This document shows, piece after piece, positions 1 through 8,662 of a stretch of DNA of 19,376 bases (positions within the stretch are counted from its first letter, which is position 1; each line of letters starts with the position of its first letter). The notes under the pieces were generated by a model. It searched no databases. It was not told where the DNA came from and saw only the letters and a list, made by a program, of their open reading frames with translations. The translations under genes were made by a program, and so were the position numbers. The stretch is from contig JBFEYJ010000033.1 of assembly GCA_041562215.1 (NCBI GenBank), positions 1 to 19,376 on the forward strand. The letters run 5' to 3'. The DNA comes from JBFEYJ01 sp041562215 (GTDB taxonomy: Bacteria > Pseudomonadota > Gammaproteobacteria > Thiohalomonadales > Thiohalomonadaceae).

Positions 1-3000
1 AAAAATCGAAGGAGCCATCCTCCTGGTTGGGGATCAGGGTCCCGTGGTATCCCTTGAGCGGGGTATAGCCGCCGTGGCCGTCACTCACGAAGCGCATGCC
101 CGTGCCCGCGCCGGAGACGATCACCTCGCCGCACGGCGTGAGGATGAGTTTGGCGTCGTAGTTGTGCGACCAGCCGATGCCAAGAACGCCCGGTATCGTG
201 CTGCCCAGGCTGGAGTAGCTGCGGCTGAAACCGAGTGAGGCGCCCCGCCCGGGCAGGCTGAAATCCTCGCCCCCGAGGGAGAGGCTGCCGGATTTGACAT
301 TGACCCCGTTGACCAGGGTTTGTCCCACCGGTAGTGAGCTGGTGCCGGTGTATTCGGCGATGGCGACACCCCGCTCGATATCCTCATGGCCATCGATGTC
401 CGAAACACCCTTGAGCTCGAAGGTGTACTCACCGGGCGGCAGATCATCCGGATGGATGTCCACGGCGTGTTCGCCCGCGGCGAAGGTTTGGTTATCGATC
501 AGTTTTTTATCGATATTGCTGCGCAACTCTCTGAAGGAGAGTGTGATCGTTGCCGCCTGCGTCAGGGTGAAGTCGAACTGCGCGCCTTTGGGGCAGGCGC
601 GCTGGTTCACGAAGTCCACGTCCTGGGAAATTCTCACCTTGCGGCTTACGTTTTTGAAGATCCGCTGGCGCAGTTGTAACCTGAATTTGTCGGATTTCAC
701 CTCCGCTTCCGAGCCGCGATTCAGCACCAGCTGTGCTTCGTAGCTATCCTGCATGGCGTAGATCGTCCCGCGCGGCAGCGGTACGCTCCCGTCGCCGGAG
801 CGCTGCATTACGATCGCATAATTATCCCAAACGCCGTTCTTGAGAAAATCAACCTCGGTGGTCATGCTCATATAGTCGGTGGGCGCCACCGAGTAGTGAA
901 CATCCACCGGGAATGCGCTTTGCCCGGCTTCGGTAAGCGTGATGACCTCCGGGCTCTCCCCCAGTGACACGGTTTTGGTGATCGTGGGGTCAACGCCGTA
1001 CACCCCGTTCACCACTTTGCTATAGGTCCAATCACTTCCGTCCGACCTTTTGTGACCGCCGGGATTCACCGCCCTGAATGTGATGTTATTGAGCCCGGGA
1101 TATGGCCCTGTCGTCACCGTCGTCTGATAACGCCCATTGCCCAGCGAGATGCTCCCGCTGCTCCCACCGTAATTGTCCACCTGGAATGAGGTGCTATCGG
1201 CATCCGCCCGCGTCCATCCCTCTTTCTCGCTGCCGACATATAAGGTGACTTCGATGGACCGCTTGAAGGTGTCGGCGACTTTGGCCGCACTGATAAGCTT
1301 GCCTTCATCATTAATTAACGATGAGGACATGGCCATGGCCTGTTGAGTGTTGTCACAAGCTGCCGGTGTCGAATATTGCCATGAGGAGTCAGGCACGCCC
1401 TGCGCCGCGGCCTGTATGGAGAACGAATCGAGCCCCAGGCCGGAGATGACACCGGTATTGACACCGTAAACCGTGCTCTTGGCGGTGCGGGATGGGCTTC
1501 CGCAGTCACCCAGAACCGGGTTGGCGGGACACTCGCCGCTCTCGGCAGCGGCGTTGAACACGACGGAATCAACGAGCGGTGGCGGCGGCTCATCACCGCA
1601 ATCGATGGGTTTGGAAGTACCGGAAGAGAATGTCACCGGAACATTCGAAACGGCGTTGTCGTACTCATCCAGTACGCTGACGATGATGGTATCGGCCCAC
1701 AGGCCGGGGGATACTACAAGTAAGCCATGCGGATTTGTCCGCTTCAATTTTACGGCGTTTTTGGGATAGCCGATGGCGCGGAATGAGTCGGTCGTGAGTA
1801 TTCCACCATGCGAGGCAACAGCGACGTCGATGAAATTTTGACCCGCGCGTGTCGGGTACTCATCACCCGGATTGAGCATCACGTAGACCGGAGCCTCATG
1901 GGTATATTTGCCCAGGACGAAATCCACCTGAGCAATACCCAGTTCATTCGTGGTGGCAGTGATGGGGCCGGCGACCTCCTGAATACCTGATGTGGCTGGA
2001 TCGCCATCGAAGCGCCCGCCTCCCCGAGAGGTATTGAACGCGACCTCTGCTCCTTTAACGGGATTGCCATACGCATCACGCACCATCACCGCGAGGGGTG
2101 AGGACAACAAGCTTCCCACTTGACCACTCTGACCGTCAGTCGCGACGATCTTCACGATCTCCGCACCAGCGAGTGGATCGGGGTTGGCAGGCAAGGTGTT
2201 GGGCGACTGCAGCAGATCGGCCAATTCCTGCAGCGTCCAGTTCGCGGGGTCATCGGAGGTGGCCCCTCCGGCCAATGCACCGGCAATGAAATAGCCCGCC
2301 GCACCGGTTTTTGGATCTTCTACCCGCCAGACCGAGCCCTGCCATGCCTGATAACGGATCGGCTCCCGGGGGATCTCGGCACTCATCCCCAACCGGACCC
2401 AGTTTTCTATCTCTGCCTTGACACTGGCGGGATGGGCGAGCTCCGGCAGCAGTGTGGAGAGGTTGCCGCTATTGATCGAATAGACAGGTATGCCCGCCGC
2501 GCGTGCAAGCCCCAGGCCCTTGTCGGCCGAAACACTGTTAACCAGGAAATCGCGCTCGAATAATAGGTGCTCAAGCGCCGAGCCCTGTAGCGCCGATAAG
2601 CGCATCCAGTCCCTGGCGGCAGAGCTATCCGTACCCACCGGGATGGGCTCGGCGATGCGTAACGCCGCATCGAGCGTAACCCCATGCCACTTCAGCTTCA
2701 TGGGCTGCCCCAGCACGCGATCGACGCTTGAGGCGTTACTGGCGATAGTCACGGCGGGAAGCGGACGGATCACGGCAACATTGAGCAACCCGGCAAGCTC
2801 ATCTTCCGCACGGTTCCATTCATCAATGTAATTCAGGGCACGCCGGCTCAGCAGACGGGCAACGGGATATTCGGTATCCGCCGGATCAGCATCATGGGGG
2901 GTGATCTGCTCTTCGAGGGTGCTCACACCGGCGCTCATTTGCCGGCTGACTATCCCCATGGCGTGATAACTGCCCGCGATAAAGGTCTGTTCAATGCTCC

Positions 3001-4831
3001 GGCTTCCGGACGGGCCCATGAGATGCAGCTCGAAGCGGTGCTCCAGGCCTGCACCCAAAGCATCCTGTGCAACCGCGCGTTGCTTCCCGCCGATCTTGAT
3101 TTGCGGGCGCAGCTTAATGAGGTAGGCCGGTACAAAATCCAGGCCGCCATATTGATTGACCAGCTTTTGATCGTCTACCGTCGCGGGGATATAGGAGAGC
3201 GTTACCCGGCCACTCGCCACCTCGGCAACCGGCACGGTGAAATCAAGAATGATGGGATCGGTGGCACCTGCCCCCTGCCGGGCGACAAAGCGAACCCGTT
3301 GTTGATAGGCGTCCGCCAGCGTAGCACTCTCGCCGGTTACCGCCACCACGCTGACCGGCAAGGAGGTTGGCAACAAGCCAATATTGAGGCCGATGATGCC
3401 CCGACTGCCCAGCTGTTGCTCGTAGCTCTCGTCAGGGGTGCTTGCCTGGAGATAGTCGGTGATCTGTTTGCGAATGCCGCTGAGAAGATCATGGCTCTGG
3501 GGTGCGGAAAGATAGGTGCTGATCACGTTGTCGGCATCGACACCGGCTTGACGGAAAGCGGCGCTGGATGGACGCGACTGATATTGCTTCAGGCTGGGCG
3601 CCAACGCCAGCCAGGTCTTGCCGGAGCCATCGACCACACTGCCGCGATAGTTGGTATAGGGCACATGCGCGGCCACCCAGGTGTGTTCTACCTCTACGGC
3701 GGCAACCCTTCCGCCCCGGATCACGGGTTTGAAGGCAACACCCGCGCGGGTCAGTGCTGTCGTGGCCTGCGCGGGCTCCTGCAGGCCAAGACTGTTCATG
3801 ACCTCTTCAATCGGCAGCTCGATCACACCATGCACGTAGCGCGAAGCCAGGCCGCTGGCACGAAATAGCGCGACAAGTAAGCTTGCCTGGTCGACATCAT
3901 TGCCGCTTTGTTGACGAAGGGTGCCGACAGCGCCCTTCATGCCGCCCGCATACCACTGCGTTTTTATCGAATTACGGACAAACTCGTAGATACGTATGTA
4001 GTCGTATTCAAGTTCACTGGCTTGCTGCAGTATTTCCTTCGATAACGGGGCATCAATAGAATCCGCAGTATCGGCAAGCGAGGGCTGGACCTCGCTATCG
4101 GTGGTGTTACGGTAGCTCGGTTGTATTGTCGGCGTGAGCACCGGCGCTCTTGATGCCAATTGCGCCTGCCGATAAGGCAGTGTGGAAGCGCGCAATATCG
4201 GCGCATCAGGTGTATTGCTGTCGATATTAATCGCTTTGAGTGCGGAACGGATAGTGCTTAAGGTTTTTCTCTTGAAAAAAAAGCCTTCCAGCAATGCGGC
4301 CGGATCAGCGCTGTTTCTCAGCCGCTGCAGCGGCTCATCCAGTGCCAGAACCTTCGCGATACCGGCGTGATAGGCATTTTCCGCTCCCTCAAGGCGCTGA
4401 TAAAAATCACTGCCGGCCCCGACCCTTTCAAGACGTGTGCGCGTGCTTTCAAAATGCGCGGCAATAAGGAGGTGATTTGCCTTGAACTCATCGTAAGCCG
4501 CCTGCAGGGGCGAAACATCTTCAGCTGTCATCCGTCCCTTGCGGTTGATGGCATCCAGTGCCTGGCGCAGGCGCGCCATGGCATGGTTTGTGTTGCGGGC
4601 ATTGGTGTCTGTCTGATGACGCGCGGCGGCGCTAGTGCGTGGTCTAAGCTGGGTTACCAGCGAGTCCACCTTCTCACCGCGTACCAGCCGGTTGACGATC
4701 TCATGTTCCAGCTTCTGTTGTTTGGGTGCCGATTCAACGGCGTAGCCGGGAAGAGAGGCCAGGCAAGCGGCAAACGTAACAACTCCGGCCGCCATGCTTC
4801 TGCGAAGTGGACACGAGCCCATTATCATCAT
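1..4831 (-). CDS. Giant exported RHS-family protein with transglutaminase-like and Ig-like domains (N-terminal 1610 codons; 3' end outside window)
   Basis: I read every codon of this frame from the ATG at 4831 to the left edge and found no stop, so this is one intact gene cut by the window border. Residues 1-31 form a signal peptide (basic RR, hydrophobic core, cleavage likely after GYA). Residues about 265-405 look like a transglutaminase-like core: a GNDVDQASLL segment at 310-319, then RASGLASRYVHG, H383 in EHTWVAAH and D401 in VVDGSGKTW. The usual catalytic Cys position is Asp312. Residues about 815-850 (WQGSVWRVEDPKTGAAGYFIAG) are typical of this family. Two Big_1-type Ig-like domains lie near 890-1000 and 1040-1110. 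From about 1506 (VNVKSGSLSLGGEDF, then FSRSYSSL and GIGWSHNYD) the sequence is the DUF6531 entry to an RHS shell. YD repeats and any C-terminal toxin would lie beyond base 1. The start is ATGATGATAATG with AGGA 8 bases upstream; 4828 or 4822 could also serve. An exported cell-surface or polymorphic-toxin role is inferred from the family. Confidence 0.9.
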   Translation of the reverse strand, partial: MMIMGSCPLRRSMAAGVVTFAACLASLPGYAVESAPKQQKLEHEIVNRLVRGEKVDSLVTQLRPRTSAAARHQTDTNARNTNHAMARLRQALDAINRKGRMTAEDVSPLQAAYDEFKANHLLIAAHFESTRTRLERVGAGSDFYQRLEGAENAYHAGIAKVLALDEPLQRLRNSADPAALLEGFFFKRKTLSTIRSALKAINIDSNTPDAPILRASTLPYRQAQLASRAPVLTPTIQPSYRNTTDSEVQPSLADTADSIDAPLSKEILQQASELEYDYIRIYEFVRNSIKTQWYAGGMKGAVGTLRQQSGNDVDQASLLVALFRASGLASRYVHGVIELPIEEVMNSLGLQEPAQATTALTRAGVAFKPVIRGGRVAAVEVEHTWVAAHVPYTNYRGSVVDGSGKTWLALAPSLKQYQSRPSSAAFRQAGVDADNVISTYLSAPQSHDLLSGIRKQITDYLQASTPDESYEQQLGSRGIIGLNIGLLPTSLPVSVVAVTGESATLADAYQQRVRFVARQGAGATDPIILDFTVPVAEVASGRVTLSYIPATVDDQKLVNQYGGLDFVPAYLIKLRPQIKIGGKQRAVAQDALGAGLEHRFELHLMGPSGSRSIEQTFIAGSYHAMGIVSRQMSAGVSTLEEQITPHDADPADTEYPVARLLSRRALNYIDEWNRAEDELAGLLNVAVIRPLPAVTIASNASSVDRVLGQPMKLKWHGVTLDAALRIAEPIPVGTDSSAARDWMRLSALQGSALEHLLFERDFLVNSVSADKGLGLARAAGIPVYSINSGNLSTLLPELAHPASVKAEIENWVRLGMSAEIPREPIRYQAWQGSVWRVEDPKTGAAGYFIAGALAGGATSDDPANWTLQELADLLQSPNTLPANPDPLAGAEIVKIVATDGQSGQVGSLLSSPLAVMVRDAYGNPVKGAEVAFNTSRGGGRFDGDPATSGIQEVAGPITATTNELGIAQVDFVLGKYTHEAPVYVMLNPGDEYPTRAGQNFIDVAVASHGGILTTDSFRAIGYPKNAVKLKRTNPHGLLVVSPGLWADTIIVSVLDEYDNAVSNVPVTFSSGTSKPIDCGDEPPPPLVDSVVFNAAAESGECPANPVLGDCGSPSRTAKSTVYGVNTGVISGLGLDSFSIQAAAQGVPDSSWQYSTPAACDNTQQAMAMSSSLINDEGKLISAAKVADTFKRSIEVTLYVGSEKEGWTRADADSTSFQVDNYGGSSGSISLGNGRYQTTVTTGPYPGLNNITFRAVNPGGHKRSDGSDWTYSKVVNGVYGVDPTITKTVSLGESPEVITLTEAGQSAFPVDVHYSVAPTDYMSMTTEVDFLKNGVWDNYAIVMQRSGDGSVPLPRGTIYAMQDSYEAQLVLNRGSEAEVKSDKFRLQLRQRIFKNVSRKVRISQDVDFVNQRACPKGAQFDFTLTQAATITLSFRELRSNIDKKLIDNQTFAAGEHAVDIHPDDLPPGEYTFELKGVSDIDGHEDIERGVAIAEYTGTSSLPVGQTLVNGVNVKSGSLSLGGEDFSLPGRGASLGFSRSYSSLGSTIPGVLGIGWSHNYDAKLILTPCGEVIVSGAGTGMRFVSDGHGGYTPLKGYHGTLIPNQEDGSFDF

Positions 4832-5608
4832 TTGGGTATCCTGGTGAGTGGTACAACCACTTTCTGTAGGAGGTTGTGATCCGGTCGAGAAGCTTTTGGT
4901 GTGCGAAGCAGGAAGAATACGGTTTGCGAGAACGAATAGGCATCCCTGTTCAACATGACGATACGCCTGAAGTTCGATACAGGAACTTCTCCCTTTGTCT
5001 CATTTCAAGAATAAGAGGGAAAGAGTCCGGTACTCCCTGTGTTTGACTATCCATACTGTCAATCTTTTTGTTAAAACTTCTTAGTATCGCCTCTTTCCAA
5101 ACAGCAACGACTGACAGAGCGATAAAGAACCGATAAAGGTTGCTGTCAAGGATGTGCTGGTTGATCCCTGTAGAGGAGTTCCGTCCGGTATGATCCCAAT
5201 ATTTATATTTTACCGAAATTTATTCTAATAACGCGTGGTTATGACTGTTTTCGAGTCAATTCAAACACAGTATCGTCATTATTCTCTGCCGCCTATTTAT
5301 GTGGAATGCTCACGAAACGGGCTCGTACACTAAGACCCGATTATTCTCTTCGCGAGGCAACCCCGTAATTTAGACGCAGGATTTGTATGGAATTCTAACG
5401 TGGAGAGCCATGATATAGCAAGCCCCTTCCCGGCAAGGTCGTCCCGAAGGCTTCCCTATCAACAAAAACGTCTTGGTAGCAACATCCAATAGACAGCGGT
5501 TCACTTAATTCTAATGCTCTATTCCCGAATCGAATCCGGACAAAGCAACGCCGGAAGGCGGCACGCCAAACATTTGCGTGACTCATCACAACTTCAAACG
5601 GGATAGCT
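4832..5608. other. Gene-poor, lower-GC intergenic region
   Basis: About 780 bases without a convincing gene. It is visibly richer in A+T than the flanking genes, especially around 5060-5110 and 5195-5240. It must hold the promoter of the giant RHS-type gene on the minus strand, but I could not pick out a confident -35/-10 pair. A small perfect hairpin (AGGAGT-free stem AGTGGT / ACCACT, loop ACA) sits at 4847-4861 in the leader of that gene, 15 bases before its start. A 64-codon minus-strand frame at 5395-5589 has no domain and an unconvincing composition; it could be chance or decayed coding sequence. Confidence 0.5.
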
Positions 5609-5824
5609 TCAGGCTCCGTTCAGACCTGCTCCAAACCACACATAAAATCCACTACCCGCTTGATTAATGACCTTATATATGTTGCCATTATCAACACGCT
5701 TCGTCTTTACTGAGACAGTCAGTCTTTTCTCGGGAAAATTCGGGGCGGCCAGGTAAGCTCCCATGTTTCTTTCCATGATTTCACTGATAATGTGATCCAA
5801 GGCATTGCCCGTGAAAGGCATCAT
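5609..5824 (-). CDS. Hypothetical 71-residue protein (doubtful)
   Basis: I do not recognise this ORF. It begins ATGATG, with an in-frame TGA three codons upstream, so 5824 or 5821 is the only plausible start; MERNMGAYLA inside the frame is a later option. No clear Shine-Dalgarno sequence precedes it. The product has a helical-looking N-terminal third (ALDHIISEIMERN) and a strand-rich, basic C-terminal half (EKRLTVSVKTKRV ... SGFYVWFGAGL). There is no signal peptide or membrane segment. It diverges from the SH3 protein gene, 40 bases from that gene's start, so the two could share a control region. Its composition is more protein-like than other short frames nearby, but without homologues it may be spurious or the remnant of a longer gene. 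Confidence 0.35.
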   Translation of the reverse strand: MMPFTGNALDHIISEIMERNMGAYLAAPNFPEKRLTVSVKTKRVDNGNIYKVINQAGSGFYVWFGAGLNGA

Positions 5825-5864
5825 GAAGACAATTCACCCACTTGCAACAATCAGGATATCAACA

Positions 5865-6518
5865 ATGAGAATTCTGCTCATCGCCATGCTTTTTCTGTTT
5901 GCCGCCAATGTTGTGGCTGAAACACGGTATGTGGACGATCTGCTAAAAATAACCATGCGCAGTGGTCAGGGTACGACTCACAAGATCCTGCGCTCCCTGG
6001 AAAGTGGCACACAATTGGAGATCCTTGAGGATGCCGGCCAATATACCCTTGTCCGCACCAAGGATGGGCTTGAAGGTTGGGTACTAAGCCAGTACCTCAC
6101 CAAGACGCCCATTGCCCGTGATCGCCTGGTCCGAGCGGAGAAACGCTTGAGCCGCCTGCAAGCTGAGAAACAGCAACTTGAACAGTCCCTCGCTGAACTC
6201 AGGCAGGAAAAAGGAACAGTGGAGAAAGCACAGCAAAACCTCACCGCCGAAACCGCGAAACTGACTGATGAACTGGAGCACCTGCGAAGTATCGCGGAAC
6301 GACCAATAGAACTGGACTCGCAAAACCGAGAACTGAAGCAACAAGTCCAGGCACTTCAGCGCGAAATCGACCAACTCAAGGCAGATAATGCCCACCTTAA
6401 GGATCGCACCCAGCGCGACTGGTTTATCACCGGTGCAGGGGTCTTGCTCGGCGGGATCTTTCTCGGCCTCATCCTGCCGATGCTGCGCAGAAAGAAAAAG
6501 GCAGGGATGTTCGATTAA
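5865..6518 (+). CDS. YgiM-like SH3b-domain inner-membrane protein (TIGR04211 type)
   Basis: The 217-residue product has the architecture of the YgiM/TIGR04211 family: a signal sequence (1-18, cleavage near VVA/ET), a bacterial SH3 domain (about 20-85, with ITMRSGQGTTHKIL and the conserved DGLEGWVLSQYL end), a long charged coiled coil rich in Leu, Glu, Gln and Lys (about 88-180), one C-terminal transmembrane helix (about 186-207) and a basic RRKKK tail. This predicts a periplasmic SH3 head on a coiled-coil stalk anchored in the inner membrane; its ligand is unknown. E. coli YgiM is of similar length. I chose the ATG at 5865 because AGGA lies 9 bases upstream and a proper signal peptide follows. 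An in-frame ATG at 5805 would add 20 residues that bury the signal sequence. The gene stands alone on the plus strand. Confidence 0.88.
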   Translation: MRILLIAMLFLFAANVVAETRYVDDLLKITMRSGQGTTHKILRSLESGTQLEILEDAGQYTLVRTKDGLEGWVLSQYLTKTPIARDRLVRAEKRLSRLQAEKQQLEQSLAELRQEKGTVEKAQQNLTAETAKLTDELEHLRSIAERPIELDSQNRELKQQVQALQREIDQLKADNAHLKDRTQRDWFITGAGVLLGGIFLGLILPMLRRKKKAGMFD

Positions 6519-6579
6519 TCAGAGCGGCTATTCCCTTCTGCCACTGGGTCAAACCATAGCGAGAACCGACATTAATCGA

Positions 6580-6612
6580 CACCGGTCATCGCACTTTACG
6601 TCGTGACCGGTG
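6580..6612. repeat. 9-bp inverted repeat downstream of the SH3 protein gene
   Basis: CACCGGTCA at 6580-6588 and TGACCGGTG at 6604-6612 are perfect inverted arms with a 15-base loop. The repeat starts 61 bases after the SH3 gene stop. No T-run follows on either strand, so it is not a standard intrinsic terminator. It may be a 3' mRNA structure or a protein-binding site. Confidence 0.5.
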
Positions 6613-6674
6613 CGCCACAGCGCAATTTAACAATTTGCCGCAACGAGATAGACCGCACTTCTGAAGGATCGTTC

Positions 6675-6692
6675 TGGAGCTGGAGCTGGAGC
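6675..6692. repeat. Short tandem repeat, three copies of TGGAGC
   Basis: Three perfect copies of the hexamer TGGAGC, framed by an inverted pair TCTGAAG (6660-6666) and CTTCAGA (6692-6698). The whole block could fold as a hairpin with the repeats in the loop. It lies in the convergent gap between the SH3 protein gene and the lipoprotein gene. No function is evident. Confidence 0.6.
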
Positions 6693-6739
6693 TTCAGAGC
6701 GCGTATCTCATATTTACGGTTTTTTATTTATTCATACTC

Positions 6740-7078
6740 TTAAATTGAGACATATTTCCCGTACCTTAGGCTATCAACAGCCGTAAGGCGGTCCTCGAGT
6801 ATCTTGAACCATATTATGGTTGTCTCATTCTCCGCTTCCCACCATACCTCAATGAGTTTTATTGAATCCTGATCCTTCAATGTTTCATAAAGGTTGCCTT
6901 GATATTCATGTAGCCTATCAGACTGCCTGAATATGAAAGAGTGTTCACTGTCAGGTTTTCCATTGGCAGTTACGGCATCTCTGTAACTGACACCAATATA
7001 TTCACCACTGTGTTCACGAATAGCCGCGCATGCACAAACGCTCATAATAATGAGCACAATTGTGACGAACTTAAGCAT
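6740..7078 (-). CDS. Small putative lipoprotein, unknown function
   Basis: The product is 112 residues from the ATG at 7078. It starts with a short basic N-terminus, a hydrophobic stretch (FVTIVLIIMSV) and CAC, so a lipobox-like cleavage before Cys17 is likely, with Cys15 as an alternative. The rest is a small soluble domain with alternating strands: VSYRDAVTANGKPDSEHSFIF, then a Trp-rich EVWWEAENETTIIWFKI and a Tyr-rich end. The G-K-P-D turn and size recall small outer-membrane lipoproteins of the BamE/OmlA type, but the resemblance is too weak for a name. The reading frame extends to 7129, but the added residues would precede and weaken the signal sequence; GGA lies 9 bases before 7078. It converges with the SH3 protein gene. 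Its codon use looks more A+T-rich than that of ppiD or lon. Confidence 0.6.
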   Translation of the reverse strand: MLKFVTIVLIIMSVCACAAIREHSGEYIGVSYRDAVTANGKPDSEHSFIFRQSDRLHEYQGNLYETLKDQDSIKLIEVWWEAENETTIIWFKILEDRLTAVDSLRYGKYVSI

Positions 7079-7233
7079 GTATGAGTTCCGGACGGAGATA
7101 TCCATATGCACGCATAGTGTTAATTTCACGTCACCGAGATAAAAAGTGCTTGTGAGTAGAGGTCGCTACTATGCAGGTATAAAGACAGTCTCTCTTGATA
7201 TCGCTGTTAGTGATCCACAACCCAGCAAATAAG

Positions 7234-7317
7234 TCACCGGAATTGCCCGAACTTTTCGGCCATCATGTATTTAGTTACATACCAGAGACTGGGACAAGCG
7301 ATAGCTTCGTCGTCCAT
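7234..7317 (-). CDS. Candidate 27-residue small protein downstream of the symporter
   Basis: An ATG at 7317 is preceded by a near-ideal Shine-Dalgarno GAGGAGA (7326-7332) with 8 bases between. It opens a 27-codon frame ending in TGA. The product starts MDDEAIACPSLWYVTKYMM and ends with a basic AEKFGQFR tail. It lies 40 bases after the stop of the DAACS symporter on the same strand, so it could be the last cistron of a ppiD-symporter-small protein transcript. It has an acidic start and a short aromatic centre, too short for a confident membrane helix. I know no family for it; it is supported mainly by the ribosome-binding site. Confidence 0.4.
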   Translation of the reverse strand: MDDEAIACPSLWYVTKYMMAEKFGQFR

Positions 7318-7357
7318 AGACGTTTTCTCCTCATCCCTGTTTATTGCTAACCTGAAG

Positions 7358-8650
7358 CTATGCCCTTTGCGGTGAATCTTCCAGGATCCCCTCTTCTCCG
7401 TGAAGTTTCCCGATGACCACGGCTCCGCAGGAATCGGAGAAGACATTAACAGAGGTGCGCATCATATCGAGGATGCGGTCTACAGCGAGGATCAGACCGA
7501 TCCCTTCTGCGGGTAAGCCAATCGCAGCGAGGATAATGGAGATGGCAACCAGGCTGGCGGCGGGTATGCCGGCGACGCCGATGGAGGTGAGAAGTGCGAC
7601 AAGCACAATCGTAAACTGCGTGACGAAGCTCAGTTCCAGACCGTAGGCCTGGGCGATGAACATGGCGGCAACGCATTCATACAACGCTGTACCATCCATA
7701 TTGACAGTAGCGCCGAGCGGCAGCACGAAACTGCTGGTGCGATTGGAGACGCCGGCGTTCTTCTCCACGCACTCCATGGTGATCGGCAGGGTGGCGGAAG
7801 AAGAGGCCGTGGAGAAGGAGGTGAGCAGCGCCGGTGTCATCGCACGATAGTGGCGTAGAGGATTGACTCCGGCAACCAGCCGCAATAGCAGCGGCATGGT
7901 GATCAGCATGTGTATGGCCAATGCCAAAACAACGGAGAGGAAGAACCAGGCCAGCGGTTTGAAGGCATCGAAGCCGGTAGAGGCAACCACCTTGGCCACC
8001 AGGGCAAAAACGCCGATAGGGGCGAACAACATAACCCAGTCGGTGATCTTCATCATCGTTTCGTAGAGGCCTTGCCAGAAGTTGTACTGAGCCTCGGCGT
8101 AGGCTTCCTGGATACGCGTCATAAAGAAGCCGAACAGCAGGCTGAAGAAGATCAGCCCCAGCATCTGGCCGTCGGCGGCGGCGGCAATGACATTGGTCGG
8201 AACCATGCGCAGGAAGACCGCAACGATATCCCCTCCTCCCTTGCCAGCCACCTGTTCCTCGATGCTGCTGATGTCATCACTCAGGCCGATACGATCCTTG
8301 ACCGGTCCTGCCTCATCGATGCCGGGGGCGATGACATTGACCACCGCAAGTCCGACAAGGATCGCCAGCAGGCTGGTGGTGGCGTAGTACAGTAGGGTTT
8401 GACCACCGAGACGACCGAGAGCACCTGAAGAGCCGATACCGGCGATCCCGACGATGATTGAGGAGACAATCAGTGGAACAATGAGCATCTTCAGTGCGTT
8501 GAGAAACAGCGTACCGAAGAAGTCGAAAAGGGAGTAGTAGGTGATCCCAAATAAGGCGCTCTCCTCACCGGTAGCAAGACCGGCAAGGACAGCAAGAAAG
8601 AGAGCAATGAAGATCTGCCAGTGAAGTTTCAACTTGGTGATCCCCATCAT
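7358..8650 (-). CDS. Dicarboxylate/amino acid:cation symporter (DAACS, GltP/DctA-like)
   Basis: A 430-residue multi-pass inner-membrane transporter. It carries the DAACS signatures: the Ser-rich hairpin SFSTASSSATLP (SSS about 283-285), NMDGTALYE in TM7 (N317-T321), the second hairpin GVAGIPAASLV, and TM8 with D395, R398 and N402 in DMMRTSVNV. In GltPh the equivalent Arg contacts the substrate side-chain carboxylate, so an acidic amino acid or C4-dicarboxylate is the likely substrate, driven by Na+ or H+; which one cannot be told. The start was set at ATG 8650 because the GGAG ribosome-binding site (8659-8662) lies 8 bases upstream. An in-frame GTG at 8659 overlaps that site, and ATG 8656 is too close. 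The GGAG is adjacent to the ppiD stop codon, so the two genes are probably co-transcribed and translation may be coupled. Confidence 0.92.
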   Translation of the reverse strand: MMGITKLKLHWQIFIALFLAVLAGLATGEESALFGITYYSLFDFFGTLFLNALKMLIVPLIVSSIIVGIAGIGSSGALGRLGGQTLLYYATTSLLAILVGLAVVNVIAPGIDEAGPVKDRIGLSDDISSIEEQVAGKGGGDIVAVFLRMVPTNVIAAAADGQMLGLIFFSLLFGFFMTRIQEAYAEAQYNFWQGLYETMMKITDWVMLFAPIGVFALVAKVVASTGFDAFKPLAWFFLSVVLALAIHMLITMPLLLRLVAGVNPLRHYRAMTPALLTSFSTASSSATLPITMECVEKNAGVSNRTSSFVLPLGATVNMDGTALYECVAAMFIAQAYGLELSFVTQFTIVLVALLTSIGVAGIPAASLVAISIILAAIGLPAEGIGLILAVDRILDMMRTSVNVFSDSCGAVVIGKLHGEEGILEDSPQRA

Positions 8651-8662
8651 TCTCATCACTCC

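Noticed and set aside
2894..3868. A 324-codon plus-strand frame, the longest closed frame in the left region
   Set aside because: It is in exact codon register opposite the giant minus-strand gene, whose protein shows real domains and a signal peptide. The plus-strand product has no recognisable domain, so it is an antisense shadow.
5395..5589. A 64-codon minus-strand frame
   Set aside because: It has no good ribosome-binding site or domain, and an Arg- and Cys-rich composition typical of chance frames.
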